Assembly: GCA_014058405.1 (NCBI GenBank)
Contig: CP047423.1
Coordinates: 4,014,501-4,078,500 of the forward strand
Direction of reading: 5' to 3'
DNA length: 64,000 bases
Origin: Candidatus Nitrospira kreftii
Lineage (GTDB): Bacteria; Nitrospirota; Nitrospiria; Nitrospirales; Nitrospiraceae
Shown: piece by piece, positions 42,799 to 52,058 of the stretch
How positions within the stretch are numbered: position 1 is the stretch's first letter
Layout of the letters: every line of letters begins with the position of its first letter
The notes under the pieces: generated by a model
Told to the model about the DNA's origin: nothing
Database searches by the model: none
Seen by the model: only the letters and a program-made list of their open reading frames with translations
Translations under genes and position numbers: made by a program

Positions 42799-44319
42799 AT
42801 GAATATCATGCGGATCAAGCCAAAACAGGGACGAGTGGATACAGAGATCGCAGACGCCCTTGTCCTCCTGCATTGTGAGGGTGAGGGACTCTCGAAAGAA
42901 GACGCGGGGTTACTGGATCGGCCTCTCGGTGGGGCGCTCCGCGAACTCCTCCACTCGAAGGAATTCGAGGGGAAGGTGAACGAAGTCGTGCTATTTCATA
43001 CGCACGGGAAAATTCCCGCGAAACGGCTGATTCTTGTAGGCCTCGGTAAGAAGACCACCTTAGGTCTTGATCAAATTCGGCAGGCCATGGGTCATGCCGT
43101 TAAACGGGTACGCGGCGCGAAGTCCCGCGCTTTCGTGGTCGCCCTTCCTGGCTTCACCCCCCGTGACTGTTCGCCCTTGGACGTGGCGCAGGCGATGGCT
43201 GAGGGAGCCATCTTGGGAAGCTATCAATTTACCATTTACCGGAGCGAGGCTTCGACGAATAAAGACTTGACGGCAATGACGGTCTTGACCCCACACACAG
43301 GTGAAATGGGTCAAGTATCGGAAGGCATTCGCCGTGGCGTAGCTACTGCCGAAGCCACGGTGTTTGTCAGAGATCTGTCCAACCATCCATCCAACGTGAT
43401 GACTCCCACGAGGGTTGCTCACGAAGCAAGGGCCGTCGCGAAGGAGACCGGCATCAGCCTGAAAATCCTCGAACAGAAAGACATGGAAGTTCTCGGTATG
43501 GGCGCGTTGCTGGGAGTCGCCAAAGGCAGCCACGAGCCACCGAAGTTCATTATTCTCCAGTACCACGGAGCCAAAAAGAAAGACGAACAGCCGGTCGTCC
43601 TTGTCGGAAAGACCATCACCTTTGACACTGGAGGAATCTCGCTCAAACCGTCGGAGAACATGGAGCAGATGAAAGCTGATATGACCGGTGGGGCAGAGGT
43701 GCTGGCCACAATACGTGCAGCCGCCCGTTTGAAGCTCCCATTGAATCTGATCAGCATTCTTCCCGTCGCCGAGAACATGCCCGGGGGTCGGGCGATGAGA
43801 CCCGGTGACGTCGTCAAGACGCTCTCCGGCAAAACGGTGGAAGTCCAAAACACCGACGCCGAAGGTCGTCTGATCTTGTCCGACGGTCTTGCGTATGCCA
43901 CCCGATTCAAGCCAGCTGCCCTCATCGACATCGCCACACTAACAGGTGCCTGTGTTGTCGCATTAGGCCAATTCGCCATCGGGATGTTTGGCACTGATAC
44001 AAAATTGAAAGAAGCAATTCGTCAGGCAGGTCTTCGGGCAGGGGAGCGTGTTTGGGAGATGCCGCTTTGGGAAGACTATTTCGAACAATTACGCAGCGAT
44101 GTGGCCGACATGCGCAATATTGGCGGTCGAGGGGGTGGCATGATCACTGCTGCGCTGTTCCTCAGCAAGTTTGTCGGCGATTGTCCATGGGTACATCTGG
44201 ACATCGCGAGTACCGACTGGAGCGAGCGGGAACGAGCATATATTCCCAAGGGACCAACCGGCATTGGGACTAGACTATTGATCCAGTTCCTAGTCAATCG
44301 CTCATTACTAAAGGCATGA
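42799..44319 (+). CDS. pepA: Leucyl aminopeptidase (M17)
   Basis: 506 residues from ATG at 42799 with AAGGAG 5 bp upstream (an upstream TTG at 42775 is less likely). The catalytic C-terminal domain has the two-metal site: VGKTITFDTGGISLKPS, MKADMTGGAEVLATI and the M17 signature NTDAEGRLILSDGL, with the catalytic Arg in it. Normal length for PepA. It releases N-terminal residues from peptides in the cytoplasm; some homologues also bind DNA. It overlaps nagZ by 4 bases. Confidence 0.94.
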   Translation: MNIMRIKPKQGRVDTEIADALVLLHCEGEGLSKEDAGLLDRPLGGALRELLHSKEFEGKVNEVVLFHTHGKIPAKRLILVGLGKKTTLGLDQIRQAMGHAVKRVRGAKSRAFVVALPGFTPRDCSPLDVAQAMAEGAILGSYQFTIYRSEASTNKDLTAMTVLTPHTGEMGQVSEGIRRGVATAEATVFVRDLSNHPSNVMTPTRVAHEARAVAKETGISLKILEQKDMEVLGMGALLGVAKGSHEPPKFIILQYHGAKKKDEQPVVLVGKTITFDTGGISLKPSENMEQMKADMTGGAEVLATIRAAARLKLPLNLISILPVAENMPGGRAMRPGDVVKTLSGKTVEVQNTDAEGRLILSDGLAYATRFKPAALIDIATLTGACVVALGQFAIGMFGTDTKLKEAIRQAGLRAGERVWEMPLWEDYFEQLRSDVADMRNIGGRGGGMITAALFLSKFVGDCPWVHLDIASTDWSERERAYIPKGPTGIGTRLLIQFLVNRSLLKA

Positions 44320-45419
44320 CGTTCTCTCGCGACCAGATCGGCCAGCTTTGTATGGTAGGGTTCGACGGGACGACCGTGTCGTCAGACCTGGCCTCGTTTA
44401 TCAGGGAATACAAGCCGGGTGGAGTCATTCTCTTCGCAAGAAACCTCGAATCGGCCGAACAAATCGTTACCTTAACGAACGAGCTTCAGCGCTGCAGTGC
44501 GCAGGTCCCCCTTCTGATCTCGATCGATCAAGAAGGCGGCCGTGTCTCACGGTTGCCCAAAGAATTCACCATTTTCCCCCCGTGTGAAGTTCTGGGGCGA
44601 TGTCATTCTTCGGAATTAGCCTATGCAGCGGCAGCCACGACCGCGAAAGAGCTCAAAGCCGTAGGCATCAATATGAATATGTCTCCTGTGCTGGATGTAA
44701 ACAGCAACCACTTGAATCCGGTGATCGGCGATCGGGCATTCGGCACAGATCCTCATGTGGTGTCCGAACTGGGATTGGCTACTGTGGGAGGGCTTCAGGA
44801 CAATGGTGTCGTCGCTTGTGGAAAACACTTTCCTGGACATGGTGACACCAACTCGGACTCCCATAAGGAATTGCCCACCGTAACCGCGGACCGTGCGCGG
44901 CTCGAGCACATCGAGTTTCCTCCTTTTCGACACGTGGTTGCGAACGGTGTGGCCACATTGATGACCGCCCATGTCGTCTATCGGGCTTTGGACGAAATCC
45001 GCCCAGCGACGCTCTCTCCAATGATCATCGGGAGATTTCTTCGTGAAGAGTTGTATTATGACGGCGTTGTCCTGACGGACGATCTCGAGATGCACGCTAT
45101 TATCGATCACTATGGCATCGGAGATGCGACCGTGCAGGCTATCCAGGCCGGCTGCGACATGCCATTGATCTGCAAAGATCGTAATCGGATCGTTGCTGCC
45201 TTTAATGCCCTTGAGAAGGCCGCGACATCCGGTGATCTTTCTGAAGGACGACTGGCACAATCCTTCGCGCGGATCCGACGATTAAAAGAGCGGTTCTTGC
45301 GTTCCTATCGACCGGTGACGATTTCTGATGCGAAACTCGTAGTCGGCTGCCGAAGCCATAGGACTCTCTTGCGTTCCATCCACCAAGCTCGAGAACGACT
45401 TGAGAAGACGGACGTCTGA
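44316..45419 (+). CDS. nagZ: Beta-N-acetylhexosaminidase, peptidoglycan recycling
   Basis: 367 residues, glycoside hydrolase family 3. Clear motifs: ISIDQEGGRVSRLP (substrate loop), KHFPGHGDTNSDSHKELP (with the Asp-His catalytic dyad of NagZ), and GVVLTDDLEMHAI, which carries the nucleophile Asp. It cleaves GlcNAc from anhydro-muropeptides in the cytoplasm. The start overlaps the pepA stop, so the two peptide/muropeptide-processing enzymes are coupled. Confidence 0.93.
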   Translation: MTFSRDQIGQLCMVGFDGTTVSSDLASFIREYKPGGVILFARNLESAEQIVTLTNELQRCSAQVPLLISIDQEGGRVSRLPKEFTIFPPCEVLGRCHSSELAYAAAATTAKELKAVGINMNMSPVLDVNSNHLNPVIGDRAFGTDPHVVSELGLATVGGLQDNGVVACGKHFPGHGDTNSDSHKELPTVTADRARLEHIEFPPFRHVVANGVATLMTAHVVYRALDEIRPATLSPMIIGRFLREELYYDGVVLTDDLEMHAIIDHYGIGDATVQAIQAGCDMPLICKDRNRIVAAFNALEKAATSGDLSEGRLAQSFARIRRLKERFLRSYRPVTISDAKLVVGCRSHRTLLRSIHQARERLEKTDV

Positions 45420-45558
45420 TCACATGTCTCTTCTTTATTCCCAACCCCTGAGATCAAACACGGAGGATCGACCAATCCGGCAATAACGGCTAACTCTCCT
45501 GCAGCCTTGCCCCTTTGTCACCTCTTGTGGCATCATGAGCATTCCTTGGGAGGGCCTT

Positions 45559-46020
45559 ATGGCCTCATTGCTCGAGTACGTCGGATCCGTCCATATATTT
45601 CTTGGTCCCTACAGGGGTAATCCAATCGCATTATATTTGCGACGCACGGAATCCGAGTGCCAGATTGGGCCTAAGGTTTACCCTTGGAACGATGTCATGG
45701 GAATCGGCGAAACACCCAACAAAGCTGCTGCTGACTTTGAAGAAAAATGGAAAACCAATGGTTTAACAACAACCATGTATTCAGGCCCGGCGTGGGAAAA
45801 GGGGATTAAGCCAGAAAAACCTGCTCCACCAAAGCCGGTGGCACCCCCGCCGAAGCCTGCTGTACCGCCTGCACCCACAGCTGTGCCGGCATCTTCCGCT
45901 CCAGCACCCCCGACCCCCGCTGAGTCTGCAACAACGAAGGTGGCAACCACACCCGCTGTCGCAGACGCGACTATCGCAGCTCCTACTTCTGCGACAGAAC
46001 CGTCCGGAAAGCCCGTCTAG
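45559..46020 (+). CDS. Hypothetical protein with Pro/Ala-rich tail, 153 aa
   Basis: Start at 45559 after GGGAGGG; an ATG at 45535 adds 8 residues. The first ~75 residues (LLEYVGSVHIFLGPYRGNPI onward) form a small folded part I do not recognise, with ADFEEKWKTNGL typical of a helix end. The remaining ~75 residues are low-complexity Pro/Ala/Thr (repeats like PAPP, PPKPA), likely disordered and possibly spanning the envelope, though no signal peptide is seen. Convergent with the permease gene. Confidence 0.6.
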   Translation: MASLLEYVGSVHIFLGPYRGNPIALYLRRTESECQIGPKVYPWNDVMGIGETPNKAAADFEEKWKTNGLTTTMYSGPAWEKGIKPEKPAPPKPVAPPPKPAVPPAPTAVPASSAPAPPTPAESATTKVATTPAVADATIAAPTSATEPSGKPV

Positions 46021-46047
46021 CCTCCGCCCAGGAAGCTCGTGCACAAC

Positions 46048-47496
46048 TCACCCATTCGTTGAATCACGGTTGGCAGCCTGAACAGCCAATCTGCTGTGTT
46101 TCATACCATAGCCCACGTAGACGAGAATGCCGATGACAGTCCAGACCACAAAGCGGATCCATGTCGCCTGCGGCAATCCAGCCATCAGGTAGAGACATGC
46201 TGCTATGCTCAAGATCGGTACAAGAGGCATAAACGGAAGCCGAAAGGGACGAGCTTGATCGGGCTTCGTGTATCGAAGCAGCATGACACCGAAACTGACC
46301 AATACAAAGGCGAAGAAGGTGCCGATGTTGGTCATATCAGCCGCTTCCCCGATTTGGAAGCACGCTGCCAATACTGCGACAGCCACCCCAGTCAGAATAG
46401 TCGCACGATGCGGGGTCCCGAATGTCGGATGAACTTTAGATAACCCTGGACTCAGAAGTTGGTCGCGTGACATCGCAAAGAACACACGGATTTGTCCAAG
46501 CATCATGACGACCAGCACACCCGTAATGCCCGCCACGGCCCCGATCGCCACAATGGCAGCGCCCCATTTAAACCCAACGAGACTCAGTGCTTCGGCGACT
46601 GGAGCGTGAATGTCAATTTGGCTCGCAGGAACCAAGCCGGTAAGGATGGCGGCGACAGAGATATAGAGCACCGTGCACACAGCCAGTGAGCCAAGGATCC
46701 CTAATGGAACATCTCGCTGAGGGTTCCGAGCCTCCTCTGCGGCAGTCGACACAGCGTCGAAACCGATGTATGCAAAAAAGATGATCGCGGCGGCGGAGCG
46801 AACTCCCTCAAACCCATTTGGCATGAAGGGGGTCCAATTCTCGGCACTTACCGCAGGGGCCCCGACGGCGATAAAGAACAGGATTACCCCAAGTTTCAAG
46901 ATGACGATCACACCGGCGGCGCGAGCACTTTCTTTAATTCCCAAGACAAGGATCGCGGTGACCAACAACACGATGATCGCAGCGGGGAAATTCGCGATAC
47001 TCCCTTCAGGCCCTCCAGCCCAATGCGGCGGGTTGGTCGCCCAATACGGCAATTCCAGGCCTGCAAGCTTAAGCAAGTTGTTAAAGTAACCGGACCAGCC
47101 GATCGCAACTGCGACGCAGGCCACACCATATTCCAGGACCAGATTCCACCCCGTCAGCCAGGCGAGAAACTCCCCAAGCGTGGCATAGGAAAAAGTATAG
47201 GCCGACCCAGCTACCGGAATCATTGCTGAGAATTCGGCATAGCAGAGGGCGGCTAATGCGCACGTGAAGCCGGACAGGACGAAGGACAGCACAATCCCAG
47301 GCCCCGCTCCTGGACGGAGCGAGTCACCGACTATGGCCGTACCGACCAGAACAAAGATCCCGGTTCCGATAATTGCACCGATTCCAAGCGCGGTCAGGTC
47401 CCAGGCCGTCAGCGTTTTTTTGAGCCGGTGCTCAGGGCGGTCGGCATCCGCGAGAATTTGATCAATGGATTTGATTCGAAAAAGAGGATTGCTCAC
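46048..47496 (-). CDS. Amino-acid permease, APC superfamily
   Basis: 482 residues from GTG at 47496 (GGGAGCG upstream; a TTG at 47514 is possible), with 12 or more membrane helices. The family signature GIGAIIGTGIFVLVG (unwound helix 1, substrate-binding) and the following FVLSGFTCALAALCYAEFSAMIP are clear. FFAYIGFDAVSTAAEEARNPQRD is the helix-6 region of the cationic-amino-acid-transporter/YfnA subgroup. Substrate not determinable. Next gene on the same strand is 133 bp away. Confidence 0.85.
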   Translation of the reverse strand: MSNPLFRIKSIDQILADADRPEHRLKKTLTAWDLTALGIGAIIGTGIFVLVGTAIVGDSLRPGAGPGIVLSFVLSGFTCALAALCYAEFSAMIPVAGSAYTFSYATLGEFLAWLTGWNLVLEYGVACVAVAIGWSGYFNNLLKLAGLELPYWATNPPHWAGGPEGSIANFPAAIIVLLVTAILVLGIKESARAAGVIVILKLGVILFFIAVGAPAVSAENWTPFMPNGFEGVRSAAAIIFFAYIGFDAVSTAAEEARNPQRDVPLGILGSLAVCTVLYISVAAILTGLVPASQIDIHAPVAEALSLVGFKWGAAIVAIGAVAGITGVLVVMMLGQIRVFFAMSRDQLLSPGLSKVHPTFGTPHRATILTGVAVAVLAACFQIGEAADMTNIGTFFAFVLVSFGVMLLRYTKPDQARPFRLPFMPLVPILSIAACLYLMAGLPQATWIRFVVWTVIGILVYVGYGMKHSRLAVQAANRDSTNG

Positions 47497-47629
47497 GGTC
47501 GCTCCCAGGCTCAAGATGTGAGGGTTCGATCTGACCGAATCAATAGCCGGAAGATTTTCATCCCGTCAATAGACAGAAAGGAAATGGTGATACAGATTGG
47601 TGAGGAAAGTTGGAAGTGGTCAACACAGC

Positions 47630-48370
47630 TCATGCGCGAGTCCGACGAGCCGCCCGCAATAGGGCTTCAAATAACCGGCGATGAGCACGATGTCCCTCAA
47701 ATAAGAATTCGGGATGCCATTGAACTGCAAGCATGAATCGATGGGCAGGCGACTCGATCGCCTCGATAACCCCATCAGGTGCAAGGGCGCTTGCGATGAG
47801 TGATGGCGCAACCTTCTTGACCGATTGATGATGTGAGCTATTCACCATGAGGGTATCACTTCCGATCACCCTTCTCAGCAGGCTCTTGGGTGCGATCGTG
47901 ACCGCATGAGCGATATGGATCGCCTTCGTCTTCTGACGATGGTCCATCGCGGTCGGGACTTGTGCGGGAATATCCTGAAAGAGGCTCCCCCCGCATGCAA
48001 CATTCACTGTCTGCATTCCTCCGCAGATCCCCAAGAGTGGAAGATCCCGCGTCCCAGCCTGGCGCACCATCTCCAGTTCAAAATCGGCGCGACGCTCGTT
48101 GACTATCGGAAACTTATAGCGTTTCCTTTCACCGTAGAGCCTTGGTGAAAGGTCCGGCCCGCTTCCTGTGAGCAGAAGTCCATCCACGCCATCAAGAAGC
48201 CGTCGTCGAGCAGCAGGATGAGCTACGAGGGGTAAGATCAGAGGAATGCCACCGAGTTCTTCGACGGCTCGAATGTACCTGGCCCGAAGGAAGTAGGTGG
48301 GTTCCGGTCCGCCCATATCCTTCCTGTCACCGGCATGGAAGTCTGGCGTCACGCCGATGACAGGATTCAT
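47630..48370 (-). CDS. Class I glutamine-amidotransferase-like hydrolase (PuuD/peptidase C26 family)
   Basis: 246 residues, starting MNPVIGVTPDFHAGDRKDMG just after the upstream gene's stop. The nucleophile Cys is in LLGICGGMQTVNVACGG, and the His-x-Glu part of the triad is in AVQWHPEFLF. The family hydrolyses gamma-glutamyl bonds (for example gamma-Glu-GABA). No other putrescine-pathway gene is nearby, so the substrate is open. An amino-acid permease lies downstream on the same strand and could be functionally linked. Confidence 0.8.
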   Translation of the reverse strand: MNPVIGVTPDFHAGDRKDMGGPEPTYFLRARYIRAVEELGGIPLILPLVAHPAARRRLLDGVDGLLLTGSGPDLSPRLYGERKRYKFPIVNERRADFELEMVRQAGTRDLPLLGICGGMQTVNVACGGSLFQDIPAQVPTAMDHRQKTKAIHIAHAVTIAPKSLLRRVIGSDTLMVNSSHHQSVKKVAPSLIASALAPDGVIEAIESPAHRFMLAVQWHPEFLFEGHRAHRRLFEALLRAARRTRA

Positions 48371-48371
48371 A

Positions 48372-48764
48372 TCACTGCACGGGTTCGTACGGTGAAGACG
48401 GTGTGCCTGACATCCCCTCATTTTCAGCGGCAACGCCGAGGAAGCGAACCGGTCTATCACCGGTCAAGTGCTCGGGGGTAATGAGATAGGTGCCGTACAC
48501 GCTCGGCACCCAGATATTCATCGCTGTTGGTTCGCTGAAACCTGAAAAAACATAGGCAAGGCCACCCACAATCCCACCACCTATGGCAAACGCCGCTTTG
48601 AACGGGAAGTACAAGATGGTGGCGGCTGCAGACGCTGCGCCCATACCAGCTCCGGTCGCCGTTCCCTGCTGCTGGTCAGCGGAGGAAGACTGGCTCCATG
48701 CTGGGGCTACGAGCATTGAACAATAGGTCATGACAACGACAAGAATCACCATCGCAAGTCTCAC
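48372..48764 (-). CDS. Secreted or membrane hypothetical protein, 130 aa
   Basis: I place the start at GTG 48764 because AAGGAGG lies 8 bp upstream and it gives a proper signal peptide (MRLAMVILVVVMTYCSMLVAPAWSQ, cleavage at AWS-Q). An upstream ATG (48836) would bury the signal. The mature part contains a Gly/Ala-rich hydrophobic hairpin (FPFKAAFAIGGGIVGGLAYVF), perhaps glycine-zipper-like, and a C-terminal segment YGTYLITPEHLTGDRPVRFLG. Family unknown. TGA at 48372 is one base from the next ATG. Confidence 0.65.
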   Translation of the reverse strand: MRLAMVILVVVMTYCSMLVAPAWSQSSSADQQQGTATGAGMGAASAAATILYFPFKAAFAIGGGIVGGLAYVFSGFSEPTAMNIWVPSVYGTYLITPEHLTGDRPVRFLGVAAENEGMSGTPSSPYEPVQ

Positions 48765-48887
48765 GTGATACCCCTCCTTCTTCTCAAATCCATAAACTGG
48801 GTCACCACATGAACAATCATGCGGTGATACCCACATGCGTTATAACAAATTGGGATGTGATTGCAAGCCCTCTGGCTGATTTGAACA

Positions 48888-49349
48888 TCAAAGGGATGAT
48901 GACGGGCAACTTGGGATCAGATCCAGCTCGCTGATGATGGAAGCGAGGATCTCTTCGGTACGGGCACAGACTTCTTCGTTCAATTCATCCATCAATTTAT
49001 TGGCTTCCATTCGTTGATTCTTTTGAGCAAGACCAGACCGCAACCGCAAATCCAGCTTGCACCGACAGATGGCTTGTGCGAAGACATCTGTCACACGCTC
49101 TTGGTAGTGTGACACCTCATGCGGGTCGACCGCCTTCAAGCTTGCCCTGAGCCGATCATCCACTTCTATGGTCCGTCGAAGTGCCGTCAGCTGACTGGTG
49201 CCAATCTCGACAGCGACCTGAATGCCTGCTTTCCAACTCCGCTTTTTGACGTTGAACACGCAGACCACCCCATTTTGCTCGACCGGCTCAGGCCCAAAGA
49301 ACAATGTGACTCGAAAGGCGGAGACGTCTGGCGTTGCTTCTGACATCAT
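48888..49349 (-). CDS. Hypothetical soluble protein, about 153 aa
   Basis: No recognised family. N-terminal half with beta-strand pattern (FRVTLFFGPEPVE, VCVFNVKKRSWKAG); C-terminal half strongly helical and charged (AQKNQRMEANKLMDELNEEV) and likely coiled coil. Start is uncertain: ATG at 49367, 49349 or 49346, none with a clear Shine-Dalgarno. Divergent from the M24 peptidase; with the longest start the two reading frames nearly meet. Confidence 0.55.
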   Translation of the reverse strand: MMSEATPDVSAFRVTLFFGPEPVEQNGVVCVFNVKKRSWKAGIQVAVEIGTSQLTALRRTIEVDDRLRASLKAVDPHEVSHYQERVTDVFAQAICRCKLDLRLRSGLAQKNQRMEANKLMDELNEEVCARTEEILASIISELDLIPSCPSSSL

Positions 49350-49430
49350 GAATGGCCATTGTACCATGATTCATGCGGGGTCAGTTGCTTGATTGACGCC
49401 TTTCAACCCCCAAGGATAAGATGGCACTCC

Positions 49431-50633
49431 ATGAAGAGTGGTGCGCATCATAGCCGGATACTCGCAATTCAAGAGGCACTTCGAGATCTGCCGACAGTCG
49501 ACGGATGGCTATTCTACGATTTTCGGGGCAGTGACCCGCTCGCCTATCGCGTGCTGTTGCTGGACCCGACTCGGCACGTCACTCGTCGCTGGTACTATTG
49601 GATACCGACAACCGGAGATCCTGTCAAACTTCTTCACAAGATCGAACCATACGTACTGGATGAGCTCCCCGGCCAGGTTCAGGAATACGTGTCCTGGGAG
49701 CAGCAACAGATACTCTTAGCCTCCCTCTTACGGCACCAACGACACATTGCCATGCAGTACTCACCGTTCAACGCGGTTCCATATCTGTCACGAGTCGACG
49801 CCGGCACCGTTGAGTTGATTCGAAGCTTTGGACTTCAGGTCGTGACCTCAGCCGATCTCGTCCAACGATTTGAGGCAGTTTGGACGGATCAACAACTGGA
49901 ATCCCATCGATACGCTGTCACCACGCTCAGAAGCATCGTCGATGACTCCTTTTCTCATATAGCCTCTTGCCTCACTCACAAACGTCCGCTGGAAGAATAT
50001 GACCTGCAACAATTCATCCTCTCGCGCATCCGCGACGCTGGTTTGACGACATCCAGCCCTCCTATTGCCGCTGTGGACGCTCATAGCGCCGATCCCCATT
50101 ACAGCCCTAGTGAATTTGGATCCTCTCTGATTACTCGTGACAACTTGATTCTGATCGATCTATGGGCGAAACAGACCCTCCCGGGGTCCGTTTACGGCGA
50201 CATCACCTGGACAGGCTACAGTGGTAAACATGTGCCGTCTAGGCACCGGGCGATTTTTGACTCTGTACGACGCGGACGCGATGCAGCTCTCTCGTTTGTC
50301 CAAGAGAAGGTACTGGCAGGGCAATTTCCCTGCGGATGGGAAGTCGATGATATTTGTCGAAAAACCATTTCTGAAACCGGCTACGGCGACTTTTTCATCC
50401 ATCGAACCGGCCACTCCATCGGTGAGGATGTCCACGGCAATGGAGCCAATATTGACAATTTAGAAACTCAAGACAATCGCCGACTCATGCCGCGCACCTG
50501 TTTTTCAATAGAGCCCGGCATCTACCTTCCAGGAGAATTCGGAATCAGGAGCGAGCTCGATGTGTATGTCTCGGATCGAGAGGCCGTGGTGTATGGCTTA
50601 CCACTTCAGACTGAGATCGTGCCTCTTCTCTAG
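49431..50633 (+). CDS. M24-family aminopeptidase (Xaa-Pro-type)
   Basis: 400 residues, metallopeptidase of the pita-bread fold. Metal-ligand regions: LILIDLWAKQTLPGSVYGDI (Asp...Asp), HRTGHSIGEDVHGNG (His), CFSIEPGIYLPGEFG (Glu), and IRSELDVYVSD (Glu). The N-terminal ~160 residues form a creatinase-like domain (VDGWLFYDFRGSDPLAYRVL). These enzymes cleave N-terminal residues before proline. The start at 49431 (MKSGAHHSRILAIQEAL) fits the family; the Shine-Dalgarno is weak. Substrate unknown. Confidence 0.85.
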   Translation: MKSGAHHSRILAIQEALRDLPTVDGWLFYDFRGSDPLAYRVLLLDPTRHVTRRWYYWIPTTGDPVKLLHKIEPYVLDELPGQVQEYVSWEQQQILLASLLRHQRHIAMQYSPFNAVPYLSRVDAGTVELIRSFGLQVVTSADLVQRFEAVWTDQQLESHRYAVTTLRSIVDDSFSHIASCLTHKRPLEEYDLQQFILSRIRDAGLTTSSPPIAAVDAHSADPHYSPSEFGSSLITRDNLILIDLWAKQTLPGSVYGDITWTGYSGKHVPSRHRAIFDSVRRGRDAALSFVQEKVLAGQFPCGWEVDDICRKTISETGYGDFFIHRTGHSIGEDVHGNGANIDNLETQDNRRLMPRTCFSIEPGIYLPGEFGIRSELDVYVSDREAVVYGLPLQTEIVPLL

Positions 50634-50737
50634 CATCCGGTACATCCGCGCGCTCCGCTTCCTTGACACTGTCTCTTTACAGCGGCTAGATTAAATTCTA
50701 GTTCTTCTTGTGTACAGGTTTTCCGCACGAGGCACAG

Positions 50738-51538
50738 ATGTTTGGAACCATGGGCTTCTCTGAGCTCATTATCATTCTCATCATTATCCTGATCATTTTT
50801 GGCGCCGGCCGGTTGCCGCAGATCGGTGAAGGCGTCGGTAAGGCCTTGAAAGGGTTTCGGAAAGAGGTCAACGACTCTCCCCCGTCCACACCAAGTCAGG
50901 CTCAACAGGAAACTGAACAACCACGACCAGTTGAAGCTCCTCCTATGGGAACAACTGGGATGCCCGCTGCCGCTCAATCTTTCTCTACCCTATCCAAAGC
51001 AAATGTCCCTTATGTAGCAGGGCCTGAGCTGACGCCTGGCACCACTGCTTCGTTGCTTTATAATACCGCCCCACACACTCCACAGGCCTCGACCACTTCT
51101 CCAAATCCAGCTCCTACTTCTTCCGCAAATCCTGTCATTTCGATGGAAGAGCGGGCCGCCTCTCCTCCTCCGGCAACTCGTGCCTCGTACCCTCCATTGC
51201 CAGCCACGTCCAGCGCGAAAGCCACCGCGAAACGCCCTTCAGCGATCGTCAATAAAGATGCTGTCGCCCGTGTGCAAGCACAACAAGCTGCACTCAAAGC
51301 GAAGGCACCAACAGCAGCTGCCGGAATGTCGCCCGATGATCTGCAATATCTAGGGGAAGGGCTTGGGGAAGCCGTACGAACGTTTCGGCAGGCAGTGACC
51401 GATGTCCGAAATAGCGTGGACCCTCAGGTGCAGACTATTCAGGCGGAGATAGATGCGGCTCAAAAAGAAATCCAGCAATCTATCGAAGCGGCGAAGGAAC
51501 CACCGCAGGTACAGAACGAGTCCCTAAAATCCTCATGA
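50738..51538 (+). CDS. tatA: TatA/B-family protein with long disordered linker and second amphipathic helix
   Basis: 266 residues from ATG at 50738 (GAGG 5 bp upstream). Residues 1-46 are a canonical TatA: short membrane helix (ELIIILIIILIIFGAGRLP), hinge, and amphipathic helix (QIGEGVGKALKGFRKEVND). About 150 Pro/Ala/Ser/Thr-rich residues follow. At 202-222 LQYLGEGLGEAVRTFRQAVTD closely echoes the first amphipathic helix (residues 26-46), then comes a coiled-coil-like C-terminus. TatA forms the channel for folded proteins in the cytoplasmic membrane. No tatC is in the window. The stop overlaps the HEAT-repeat lipoprotein start. Confidence 0.82.
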   Translation: MFGTMGFSELIIILIIILIIFGAGRLPQIGEGVGKALKGFRKEVNDSPPSTPSQAQQETEQPRPVEAPPMGTTGMPAAAQSFSTLSKANVPYVAGPELTPGTTASLLYNTAPHTPQASTTSPNPAPTSSANPVISMEERAASPPPATRASYPPLPATSSAKATAKRPSAIVNKDAVARVQAQQAALKAKAPTAAAGMSPDDLQYLGEGLGEAVRTFRQAVTDVRNSVDPQVQTIQAEIDAAQKEIQQSIEAAKEPPQVQNESLKSS

Positions 51539-51951
51539 TCCTCTTTTCGCAGTTCTCAATGCCGTTGTCACATGCTTGCCGAACCAAATGGTTCCTCTTC
51601 ACATCCCCATTTCTCATTTCCTTCTTTCTGATTGTCGGTTGCTACCAGGATAGCCCCTCACCGGATCGACAAACGGCGGTTGACCTCCTGATCACGTTGT
51701 TAGATGACCGCGATACGTTCGTTCGACGTAACGCAGCGGAGGCCTTGGGAAAGATTGGAGATTTGAAATCGAAGCCCTTCCTTCTGGCAACACTAGATGA
51801 TTCAGAGCCAGCCGTGCGTGAAGCTGCCGCTCGGAGCTTGAGCTGGTTATCAGGATTGGACTCTGAAACACGTTCCAAATTGACAATGCTGCTGCAGGAT
51901 GCCGATATGTCTGTACAGCGAGCGGCCGCTCAAGCCCTGAATAGATTCTAG
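51535..51951 (+). CDS. HEAT-repeat lipoprotein, 138 aa
   Basis: Lipoprotein signal with lipobox near FFLIVGC (about residues 30-36), preceded by a long hydrophobic stretch. The mature part has three HEAT-like helical repeats with the typical VRRNAAEALGKIGD, VREAAARSLSWLS and VQRAAAQALNRF pattern. Such repeats are protein-binding scaffolds. The start overlaps the TatA-type stop (ATGA), so the two are co-translated; a link to export or envelope assembly is inference. Confidence 0.75.
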   Translation: MILFSQFSMPLSHACRTKWFLFTSPFLISFFLIVGCYQDSPSPDRQTAVDLLITLLDDRDTFVRRNAAEALGKIGDLKSKPFLLATLDDSEPAVREAAARSLSWLSGLDSETRSKLTMLLQDADMSVQRAAAQALNRF

Positions 51952-52058
51952 ATCCCTACACAATTCAACACCCATCCTTGAAGGTAAAGATAGAATCGAT
52001 GGTGTGATAAAGGGCTAGCTTCGATGGTGATTGGGTAGAAGACAGGATCGAAAGGGCT

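Noticed and set aside
43060-43848. 262-codon antisense frame inside pepA
   Set aside because: Shadow of a highly conserved gene; no ribosome site or family features.
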